NCBI GenBank assembly: GCA_024641365.1 | Contig: JAHEDF010000095.1 | Location: 1 to 10,610 of the forward strand | Direction of reading: 5' to 3' | Origin: Planctomycetota bacterium | GTDB taxonomy: Bacteria; Planctomycetota; UBA11346 | Length of the DNA stretch: 10,610 nt | Part shown: in pieces, positions 1 through 5,768 of the stretch | Layout: every line of letters starts with the position of its first letter | Position numbering within the stretch: the first letter of the stretch is position 1 | Translations under genes and position numbers: made by a program | The notes under the pieces: model-generated | Seen by the model: the letters and a program-made list of their open reading frames with translations, nothing else | What the model was told of the DNA's origin: nothing | The model's database searches: none

Positions 1-193
1 TGTCACCATCTTTTTCGACCGCAGCAAAAACCTCATCAACGACACTGGCGATGCTCGCTACACGCCCAAGTGTTTTTTGATAGAAGGCAGCTGCTTTGGT
101 TTCAGCTTCTGCAATAAGGCGATTAAAACGATGATGCGATGCGCCTAACAGGTCAACAAAGGCGGCGTCATCGGGAAGTAGTTCAGTCAGCAT
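1..193 (-). CDS. Unrecognised helical protein, N-terminal part (runs off left edge)
   Basis: An open minus-strand frame of 64 codons begins at the ATG read from 193 and continues past the left edge. An in-frame TGA lies ten codons upstream, so this is the only ATG start available, although no good Shine-Dalgarno sequence precedes it. The visible protein begins MLTELLPDDAAFVDLLGASH and is rich in Ala, Glu, Lys and Arg with regularly spaced hydrophobics. This suggests alpha-helices or a coiled coil, with no signal peptide or membrane segment. Codon use matches the downstream genes. I recognise no family and assign no function. It lies 111 bp downstream of tadA on the same strand and could share its transcript. 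Confidence 0.6.
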   Translation of the reverse strand, partial: MLTELLPDDAAFVDLLGASHHRFNRLIAEAETKAAAFYQKTLGRVASIASVVDEVFAAVEKDGD

Positions 194-292
194 GGCGAAG
201 GAATCTAAGGCTTGATTGCCTCACGCAATTGTTGTCCGCGTTTATTCCACGTTTATGCATGACAGGCTAAGCAATTGGCATAGTTATGCATT

Positions 293-318
293 TACCGTCC
301 TTTGCTACCGTCCTTTGC
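293..318. repeat. 13-bp perfect tandem duplication across the tadA stop
   Basis: The 13-mer TACCGTCCTTTGC occurs twice back to back (293-305 and 306-318). On the minus strand the unit nearer the gene encodes the last Lys-Gly-Arg of TadA plus its TAG stop, and the second copy lies just beyond. It looks like a slippage duplication of the 3' end of the gene. Just downstream, two copies of the palindrome ATGCAT sit at 255-260 and 286-291; their role is unknown. Confidence 0.85.
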
Positions 319-775
319 GTTCGCGTATTGCGCGAAAGAATGATTTTAATAATTCACTCGAATCAGTCGCCAAGACACCACTGGTCGTTTCCAAGGCGTG
401 ATTGTAACCCGTTGGCGCACGTAAATCGACAACGCTACCGCAGGCACCGGCTTTTGGTTCGAATGCACCGTAGACAACGCGTTTCATGCGTGCATTTAAA
501 CAGGCGCCCATGCACATGGGACACGGCTCTAGAGTAACATATAAGGTACAATCTTCGAGTCGCCACGTGTCGAGAGCCTGAGACGCAGCCGTTATCGCAA
601 CAATTTCTGCGTGTGCGGTTGCATCTTTAAGCCGTTCGCAGGCATTTCTTCCGCGCCCAATTACGCGCCCATTATGAACAATAACTGCGCCAACGGGAAC
701 CTCACCGTCGTCGCCAGCAGCAGCGGCTTCGCGCAAAGCCATGCGCATATAATCGTCATCGGTGTTGGTATGCAT
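305..775 (-). CDS. tadA: tRNA-specific adenosine deaminase TadA
   Basis: This 156-residue protein deaminates adenosine 34 to inosine in the tRNA-Arg(ACG) anticodon, letting one tRNA read several arginine codons. It is normally essential and cytosolic. The zinc-dependent cytidine deaminase fold is clear. HAE at residues 55-57 supplies the zinc-binding His55 and the proton-shuttling Glu57. PCPMC at 84-88 supplies Cys85 and Cys88. The segment EVPVGAVIV at 25-33 and the C-terminal stretch NHALETTSGVLA (125-136), ending in SFFRAIRERK, are typical of TadA rather than guanine or cytosine deaminases. Length is normal for the family. The ATG at 775 gives the expected short N-terminus before DDYMRMAL; its ribosome-binding site is weak, and in-frame ATGs at 748 and 742 are alternatives. 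Its neighbours do not suggest a tight operon. Confidence 0.96.
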   Translation of the reverse strand: MHTNTDDDYMRMALREAAAAGDDGEVPVGAVIVHNGRVIGRGRNACERLKDATAHAEIVAITAASQALDTWRLEDCTLYVTLEPCPMCMGACLNARMKRVVYGAFEPKAGACGSVVDLRAPTGYNHALETTSGVLATDSSELLKSFFRAIRERKGR

Positions 776-815
776 GGTTACTATCTTTAGTGTTTAAATA
801 AAATTATTTACACTC

Positions 816-845
816 GCGATAAGATTTACGATATAAAATTATCGC
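816..845. promoter_or_regulatory. 7-bp inverted repeat upstream of tadA
   Basis: GCGATAA (816-822) and its exact complement TTATCGC (839-845) flank a 16-nt AT-rich spacer, 41 bp upstream of the tadA start. The surrounding sequence is very AT-rich, so this may be the tadA promoter region with an operator-like dyad. I see no convincing -35/-10 pair, and chance occurrence is possible. Confidence 0.3.
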
Positions 846-863
846 AGGAGATTTAAAATTGTA

Positions 864-889
864 CGACCCCGACTAGTCAGTCGAGGTCG
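864..889 (-). terminator. Hairpin terminator after the STAS gene
   Basis: CGACCCCGACT (864-874) pairs with AGTCGAGGTCG (879-889) around an AGTC loop, giving an 11-bp stem with one C-A mismatch. It lies 27 bp beyond the stop of the minus-strand STAS gene and is GC-rich in an AT-rich gap. Read on the minus strand it is followed by TACAATTTT, a weak uridine tract. It is probably the intrinsic terminator separating that gene from tadA. Confidence 0.6.
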
Positions 890-916
890 CGTTTAAAATA
901 ATTAATAAATTAAAAA

Positions 917-1819
917 TTATTTCTTGACGCGTTTTACCATTGTTAGCAGGAAACCACGCGTCGGGAGAACGGTGTGTTTGACTTCATCCATGCTGGATTC
1001 GATAGCTTTTAAGCCAGGGTCATCTGGACGAATATTGAGGGCGTTGCCGTAACCAACGATACCAATTTGTAATTTGTCTTGGTCACCAACTAATAAGACA
1101 TTGCAGGTTTCATTCGCGTCTTTGGCGTGTCCGCGAATCATAGTACTTGCGTCATTAACACCTTGTTGGACCTGAGATGATAAATTTGCAGGTAGGCTTA
1201 AACGCGCAGCTAAACTAGCAGCTAATGATTGGATGCCTTGGGCAAAATCCATATCGCATGGTAATTTTGCTTCGACCATTTTCACTTTTGACATTTCATA
1301 GAATTCGATGGTGCCATTTTGATCGATGCTAAAATAGTCACCGCTACGTGGATCTTTAAATCGTCCTGGTTGACTGACATTTAATCCCATGCCAGTAACA
1401 GGGTGTTTAAATTGAATTGGAAATTTTACCGATGGTGCTTCAGCGGCTTTTGCAGCTTTTTGACCGAAGCTAGCAACGGCAGCTTCAATAGTTTCGTGTG
1501 TTTCGAATAAGGCCAGCAAGCCTAACATTTCAAAAAGGGCGATAACTTTTGTTGGTACGCCAACTAATTTAATGTCACCATTTTTTTCACGGAAATTATC
1601 AACGCATTTTACAATAGTACCCAAACCGGTTGAGTTGATATATTTGACGTTGGTCAGAACTAACATGACATTGTTCGTGCCAGCGTTAAGAATATCAGTT
1701 AAGCGTCCTTCAAATGTTTGGTTGGTGCTGGCGTCGATCGAGCCGGTTAGAAACACCGCTTTGGACTCTTGTCCACTCGGAAGTGTTACCGTCTTGATAT
1801 CAAAATTGAGAACCGCCAT
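917..1819 (-). CDS. STAS-domain protein with cysteine-less zinc-ribbon-like segment and degenerate RsbW-like ATPase domain
   Basis: A 300-residue soluble protein. Residues 1-118 form a STAS (anti-sigma-factor antagonist) domain: a strand with FLTGSIDAST, then VMLVLTNVKYINSTGLGTIV, where Ser63/Thr64 occupy the usual phosphoacceptor position (normally DSSG), then KLVGVPTKVIALFEMLGL. After an Ala-rich linker, residues 135-165 follow the spacing of a zinc ribbon (CPxCG twice), but the four cysteines are His139, Thr142, Asp156 and Ser159. Residues 190-300 resemble an RsbW/SpoIIAB-type GHKL ATPase: an N-box-like helix with Asn222 and His231, strands around VLLVGDQDKLQIGIVGYG, and a closing TRGFLLTMVKRV. 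The usual N-box glutamate and glycine-rich lid are missing, so kinase activity is doubtful. AGGAG precedes the ATG by five bases. The role is probably partner-switch signalling; the STAS call is firm, the rest is my inference. Confidence 0.8.
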   Translation of the reverse strand: MAVLNFDIKTVTLPSGQESKAVFLTGSIDASTNQTFEGRLTDILNAGTNNVMLVLTNVKYINSTGLGTIVKCVDNFREKNGDIKLVGVPTKVIALFEMLGLLALFETHETIEAAVASFGQKAAKAAEAPSVKFPIQFKHPVTGMGLNVSQPGRFKDPRSGDYFSIDQNGTIEFYEMSKVKMVEAKLPCDMDFAQGIQSLAASLAARLSLPANLSSQVQQGVNDASTMIRGHAKDANETCNVLLVGDQDKLQIGIVGYGNALNIRPDDPGLKAIESSMDEVKHTVLPTRGFLLTMVKRVKK

Positions 1820-2135
1820 GGAAGCTCCTGAGTCTACTGTCTGTTCGGTCTGAATGACCGTTTAGCGTTTTTGTTATTACCTGACGAAAAGGCAATGCTC
1901 CAAATACGCATTTTTGCTGTGCCGTGGCACGATGCCCCGCTAGGGGGCGAACGCGAGTCCCAAGCGATGCAACCTGTCTCCAGCAGCGGTCTTGAGTGTG
2001 ATACGGAATTGCACCTATGCCACCATATACCAATGGTTTGGTGATGTCATGGGGGTGCGCATATACCAGTATGTAAATCTACCACAGGAGCGTGGAGACG
2101 ATGTGCATTCCGACATCGTCGTATTCGGGGGAGCC
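1820..2135. other. Structured divergent intergenic region
   Basis: This is the 316-bp gap between the divergent STAS and GspE-N genes and should hold both promoters, though I find no convincing -35/-10 pair. Three small dyads are visible. CGGTC/GACCG with a 5-nt loop (1846-1860) lies in the STAS leader. GTGCC-GT-GGCAC (1919-1930) has a loop too short for RNA and looks more like a protein-binding palindrome. GCCCC/GGGGC with a 5-nt loop spans 1934-1948. The last two adjoin and are notably GC-rich. No tRNA, known riboswitch or supported small gene is seen. Confidence 0.5.
2127..2133 (+). promoter_or_regulatory. Ribosome-binding site supporting the start at 2136
   Basis: GGGGGAG lies directly before the ATG at 2136, although the spacing to GGAG is short. 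It favours the short N-terminus MGLFGGKDKK over the 48-codon upstream extension, which has unlike composition. A GTG at 2103 preceded by GGAG is a weaker alternative start. Confidence 0.5.
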
Positions 2136-3911
2136 ATGGGCTTATTTGGCGGCAAAGATAAAAAAGATAGCAAAAAAAACGAGAGCACCTCGTCTTCGCC
2201 TCGTAAAAGTCGTCGCATTGTTGCGCCCGGCGGAAAACCAGCAGCACCAGCAGCACCGGCAACGCCCGCAAATAGAAGCGGATCATCTGCCAATATAAAA
2301 CCAGCACCTCCACGCCCAGCAGCACCGGCACCGGCACCAGCAGCACCGCCAGCAGCTCCACGCCCACCAACGAGTCGTGTTGTGCGGCAACAGCCGCCAG
2401 CAGCACCGGCAGCACCAATGCCGGATATGATTACTGCTCCTCCGCGACCAAAAGGAAAAGATCCAATTACCGCAGGTAGTAGCCGACCACCTGAATTTAC
2501 CGGTGGTTTAGCAACGGCAGGACGTCGCGATGGCCCGTGCCGCACTGGTGATTCGGCTTTGCTCGATTTTTTACAAAATAAAGCAAATTTATTAGACGCC
2601 GGACAAGTTGGACAAGTACGCGGTGAGGCCGAAACGAAAAATCTTCAAATTGATGTTGCTGCGGTTGAGCTCGGATTTATTACTGAAGAACAAATGGTAA
2701 ATGCATTAACCCAAGAATGCTGGGTGCCACATTTAAAAGTAGATAAATACGAAATTCGTAAAAAAGCACTCGATACCATTTCTCGTGAAGACGCGACACA
2801 CTTCGGTGTATTTCCGGTCGATAAATTAGGCAGTTTATTAACGCTGGCGATGGTTAATCCGTTAGACGTGGAAACGATTCGTATTTTAGAAAATAAAACC
2901 AGTCTTGATATTAAAAAGGTCGTGGCGACACGCACCGAAATTATGCAAGGCATCGAAAAATATTATTCGGGCCAAGTACAAGCCAAAGACACCAGTATTT
3001 CATTTACGCAGGATATTGAGCCTAAGAGCGTGACGCAAATGTTGTCCAAAGTGGCACCGTCTGCGCCGCCGCCAGCGCCACCAAGTCGGCCTATGCCAAC
3101 CGTTACGCCCGTGCCAGCGCCAACGCCTACAGATAATATTGTTCCGGAAATTCAAGATATTGATGATTTATTATCGAGTGATGAAGCGATCGCTCCGGCT
3201 ATTATTGAACCAATTAGTTTAAAACCGGAAGCATTTGAAGCGGTGAGTGTCGAGCCAATCGAAATGGAGCCGATGGAATTTGAGCCAGTGGCTTCTGCGC
3301 CTGCCGCTCCGGCACATAAAGCGCCAAGTAGTGAATTTGATATTGGTGACGCTCCATTTGCGGATGAAGAAACGCTGACACCCAATATGCCAGAACCAGC
3401 AGCGCCAGTTGCTGCTGAATTTGAAATGGATGATGCCTCTACCGATGCCGTCATTCCGCCAATGCCTGCAGCACCTGCAGCAAAGGCACCATCAATTGCT
3501 CCTGAATTTGAATTTAATGATAGCCCAGCCATCACGCCTCCAGCCGCTAAAGCACCACCAGTGCCACCCGCTCCAAAGGCACCTCCGGCTGCTGTGCCAC
3601 CACCCGCCGCGCCACCACGTCCAAGTCCACCACCAGCACGTGCGCCAGCCCCGGCGGCCAAAAGCCCAGAAGCACCGAAGCCAGCAACCAGTCGTTTTAC
3701 CGGCACGGCTCGCTCCGAACGTTCTGGTATCATCAATTTAATTCCGGTTACAGAGGATGAATTCCAACATGCCATTACTCACGGTAAATCGCATGTGTTT
3801 GAAAAATGGGTCGGCTTACAAAGCCGTAATCGTATCATCAATGCGGTCGCTGTGGAGTCAGAATTTGATGAATTACTGGCAGGTCTTTATGAAGGCGCCA
3901 TTGCTGTTTAA
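2136..3911 (+). CDS. Stand-alone GspE-N/MshEN-like domain protein with Pro/Ala-rich linkers
   Basis: A 591-residue protein without signal peptide or membrane segment. A Lys/Ser-rich start is followed by Pro/Ala-rich low-complexity sequence to about residue 115. Residues 140-280 match the N-terminal domain of type II secretion/type IV pilus ATPases (GspE-N, MshEN). Key features are VAAVELGFITEEQMVNALTQ (174-193), then SREDATHFGVFPVDKLGSLL, AMVNPLDVETIRIL, and a closing TEIMQGIEKYY. No Walker-box ATPase follows. Residues 305-520 are Pro/Ala-rich and acidic, with three copies of an EF(D/E)-x-x-D motif near 400, 428 and 457. Residues 528-591 regain a folded look (INLIPVTEDEFQHA, then FEKWVGLQSRNRIINA). 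Some MshEN domains bind cyclic di-GMP, but the signature RLG appears here as NLQ. It may be a scaffold or adaptor for a secretion/pilus machine or for signalling. The divergent STAS gene is its likely regulatory neighbour. Confidence 0.8.
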   Translation: MGLFGGKDKKDSKKNESTSSSPRKSRRIVAPGGKPAAPAAPATPANRSGSSANIKPAPPRPAAPAPAPAAPPAAPRPPTSRVVRQQPPAAPAAPMPDMITAPPRPKGKDPITAGSSRPPEFTGGLATAGRRDGPCRTGDSALLDFLQNKANLLDAGQVGQVRGEAETKNLQIDVAAVELGFITEEQMVNALTQECWVPHLKVDKYEIRKKALDTISREDATHFGVFPVDKLGSLLTLAMVNPLDVETIRILENKTSLDIKKVVATRTEIMQGIEKYYSGQVQAKDTSISFTQDIEPKSVTQMLSKVAPSAPPPAPPSRPMPTVTPVPAPTPTDNIVPEIQDIDDLLSSDEAIAPAIIEPISLKPEAFEAVSVEPIEMEPMEFEPVASAPAAPAHKAPSSEFDIGDAPFADEETLTPNMPEPAAPVAAEFEMDDASTDAVIPPMPAAPAAKAPSIAPEFEFNDSPAITPPAAKAPPVPPAPKAPPAAVPPPAAPPRPSPPPARAPAPAAKSPEAPKPATSRFTGTARSERSGIINLIPVTEDEFQHAITHGKSHVFEKWVGLQSRNRIINAVAVESEFDELLAGLYEGAIAV

Positions 3912-3920
3912 GTAAAAAAC

Positions 3921-4012
3921 CGCATTAGCACCCCATCTGCGGCGTTGCCTCCTCCTTATCTTGTTGGACCAAGCTTCGCCGTCGGGCGCCTTGCATCTGG
4001 GGTACTGGTGCG
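3921..4012. repeat. 92-nt imperfect inverted repeat flanked by A- and T-tracts
   Basis: The left arm CGCATTAGCACCCCA (3921-3935) pairs with the right arm TGGGGTACTGGTGCG (3998-4012) with two G-T wobbles and one mismatch. After a small internal loop the pairing continues through TGC/GCA and GGCG/CGCC. An AAAAAA run precedes the left arm and TTTTT follows the right arm, so the transcript from either strand would end in a hairpin plus uridines. It begins 9 bp after the GspE-N-domain gene. It may be a bidirectional terminator or one copy of a dispersed palindromic element; this window has no second copy. Confidence 0.65.
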
Positions 4013-4052
4013 AATTTTTGAGTGCTTTGGATTAATTTTTTTCTCATTTTCC

Positions 4053-4089
4053 CAATAACATCTCAGTTTTACTGAGGTGTTGTTGTTTT
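4053..4089 (+). terminator. Intrinsic terminator
   Basis: CAATAACATCTCAGT (4053-4067) pairs with ACTGAGGTGTTGTTG (4071-4085) around a TTT loop, making a 15-bp stem with two G-U wobbles, followed by TTTT. It is a good Rho-independent terminator on the plus strand. It stops readthrough from the gene ending at 3911 before tgt, making it the second terminator-like structure in this gap. Confidence 0.85.
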
Positions 4090-4147
4090 ATGTAGCGTGC
4101 GTCAGCTCCTTGGTTGCTGAATCGTGAGAGCTATTGACCATAGCATC

Positions 4148-5338
4148 ATGGTTGATGAAACGATTCCAACGTGGACGCCAGGTGGTGGGCTGCATTTTAC
4201 GCTGCTGAAGCAAGCATCGGGAAATACCAAAGCACGGCGCGGACGATTTGTTACTGCACATGGTGTTGTTGAAACACCAGCGTTTATGCCAGTCGGAACA
4301 CAGGCATCAGTAAAATGTGTCACGCCTGAGCAAGTGGCCGCAACTGGTGCGCAAGTTGTTTTGGCAAATACGTATCATCTAAGTTTAGCTGATCGCACAC
4401 AATTAGTGGAGCGTCATGGTGGGTTACATAATTTAATGCATTGGTCGCAAACTATATTAACCGATTCAGGTGGTTTTCAGGTATTTAGTTTACCGGACCG
4501 AGAAATTACCGAAGAGGGCGTACAATTTCGTTTTGATGTTGATGGAACACCGGCCACACTGACACCTGAAAGTTCAATGGATATTCAGCGACGATTAGGT
4601 GCTGATATTGTTATGGCATTTGATGAGTGCGTCGATCATCGTGCTGGACGCGCTTATGTCGAAGCGAGTGTCGAGCGCACCTTTCGTTGGCTCAAGCGCT
4701 GTATGCAAGTGGAATTAGCGCCGCATCAACATTTATTTGGTATTGTTCAAGGCGGCATGGAGTTGGATTTACGTTCGCTCGCCGTGGAACAATTAATTTC
4801 GTTAAATTTACCGGGATATGCGATAGGGGGTGTGTCGGTTGGTGAAGGACATGACAGTATGGTGCGTGTGGTAAAACACACCGCACCTTTATTGCCTGTC
4901 AATAAAGTGCGATATCTCATGGGTGTTGGTTTACCGGAAGATTTAGTAGCGTCGGTTGATTGTGGAATGGATATCCATGATTGCGTCATTCCAACGCGAT
5001 ATGCACGTGAGGGGACAATTTTTACCTGGGATGGGAAAATGCGCATTCAGGATAAAAAATTTCGCAAAGATCGCTATCCAATTGATACGCAATGCAGCTG
5101 TTATACTTGTAAGACGGGTTATAGCCGCGCGTATTTACGCCACTTAAGTTTTGCTAGCGAGCCATTGGGCGAAACGTTAATGACCATACATAATTTGCAT
5201 TTTTATCAGGATTTAATGCGCGCTATTCGCAGTGCCATCGAAACGGACAGCTTCCCAGTGTGGCGCGATGCTTTTCATGAGCGCTATTTTGCTCGCCGGC
5301 AAAAAAATAGCCGAATAGATGAAGGTGATGGTGATTAA
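4148..5338 (+). CDS. tgt: tRNA-guanine transglycosylase (preQ1-type)
   Basis: This enzyme exchanges guanine 34 of GUN-anticodon tRNAs (Asp, Asn, His, Tyr) for preQ1, a late step in queuosine synthesis. Residues, numbered from the ATG at 4148 (396 aa), are all in place. Asp106 in ILTDSGGFQ is the proton acceptor and Asp278 in IHDCVIPTR the nucleophile. GIVQGG spans 198-203. Cys316, Cys318, Cys321 and His348 form the zinc site (CSCYTC, then IHNLHFY). Cys161 in DEC and Val231 in GGVSVGE are the bacterial choices that accept preQ1 rather than queuine. The N-terminus is about ten residues longer than usual. A GTG at 4124 would add eight residues, and neither start has a strong ribosome-binding site. 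Its stop abuts the rlmH start, so the two are co-transcribed. No preQ1 riboswitch is evident upstream. Confidence 0.97.
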   Translation: MVDETIPTWTPGGGLHFTLLKQASGNTKARRGRFVTAHGVVETPAFMPVGTQASVKCVTPEQVAATGAQVVLANTYHLSLADRTQLVERHGGLHNLMHWSQTILTDSGGFQVFSLPDREITEEGVQFRFDVDGTPATLTPESSMDIQRRLGADIVMAFDECVDHRAGRAYVEASVERTFRWLKRCMQVELAPHQHLFGIVQGGMELDLRSLAVEQLISLNLPGYAIGGVSVGEGHDSMVRVVKHTAPLLPVNKVRYLMGVGLPEDLVASVDCGMDIHDCVIPTRYAREGTIFTWDGKMRIQDKKFRKDRYPIDTQCSCYTCKTGYSRAYLRHLSFASEPLGETLMTIHNLHFYQDLMRAIRSAIETDSFPVWRDAFHERYFARRQKNSRIDEGDGD

Positions 5339-5761
5339 ATGCGCCTCATTGTTGTGCAACATGGGCGTATCAAGGATAAGCAAATTCTGTCGTTGCGCGC
5401 TGAATTCGTTAAACGATTTCAACGATTTGGATCATTACAAATACAGGAAAAAGACCCCAAAGGTGATGGTACTTTATGGCCACCATCAAGTCGATGGCGC
5501 GTGGTGTTAGATGAGCACGGCGAACAACCGACCAGTACACAATTGGCATCGCTCTTACAAAAATGGACCATGGCTCATGGGGAAGTGGCATTTCTAATTG
5601 GTGATGCATATTCATTGCATGGTCCCAGCAAAGCTGAAGCCAATTATACCTTAGCGCTTAGTGCATTAACTTTTCCGCATCAATTTGCGCATCTCTTATT
5701 AATTGAACAATTGTACCGTGCGGCTGGGATCTTAGCTGGATCGCCTTATCATCACGCGTAA
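5339..5761 (+). CDS. rlmH: 23S rRNA pseudouridine-1915 N3-methyltransferase RlmH, divergent
   Basis: RlmH is a SPOUT-fold methyltransferase that methylates pseudouridine 1915 in helix 69 of 23S rRNA on assembled ribosomes. It acts as a homodimer using S-adenosylmethionine. The family signature is the C-terminal knot: FLIGDAYSLHG (85-95), then LALSALTFPHQFAHLLLIEQLYRA (in two runs, 105-128) and ILAGSPYHHA at the end. Three things are unusual. The protein has 140 residues against about 155 in E. coli, with the loss around residues 38-60. The cofactor-loop IGG is IGD. The terminal YHR(E) is YHHA. ATG follows the tgt stop with no gap, and AAGGTGATGG just upstream serves as ribosome-binding site within the tgt end. 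In many bacteria rlmH instead sits beside rsfS. Identity is confident; full activity is less certain. Confidence 0.93.
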   Translation: MRLIVVQHGRIKDKQILSLRAEFVKRFQRFGSLQIQEKDPKGDGTLWPPSSRWRVVLDEHGEQPTSTQLASLLQKWTMAHGEVAFLIGDAYSLHGPSKAEANYTLALSALTFPHQFAHLLLIEQLYRAAGILAGSPYHHA

Positions 5762-5768
5762 TTGCAAG

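Noticed and set aside
1924..1944. Possible sigma-54 promoter (TGGCAC)
   Set aside because: TGGCAC is present, but no TTGC-type -12 element follows at the required spacing, and the opposite strand also fails.
1800..2033. 77-codon minus-strand open frame upstream of the STAS gene
   Set aside because: It runs over the STAS ribosome-binding site and start, has unlike composition (many Arg/Gln), and has no start signal.
1992..2135. 48-codon N-terminal extension of the GspE-N protein
   Set aside because: The codons do not match the gene's style, and GGGGGAG lies directly before the ATG at 2136, giving the plausible start MGLFGG.
2015..2545. 176-codon minus-strand open frame rich in Gly/Ala/Val
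   Set aside because: It is antisense to the Pro/Ala-rich region of the GspE-N gene, whose GCA/CCA codons read as Gly/Ala-rich frames. It has no ribosome-binding site and no domain.
3152..3775. 207-codon minus-strand open frame
   Set aside because: It is the same kind of shadow, opposite the second Pro/Ala-rich linker, with low-complexity Gly/Ala/Ser composition throughout.
4090..4147. preQ1 riboswitch upstream of tgt
   Set aside because: No preQ1-I or preQ1-II consensus stem with its A-rich tail is seen. The only hairpin nearby is the terminator at 4053-4089.
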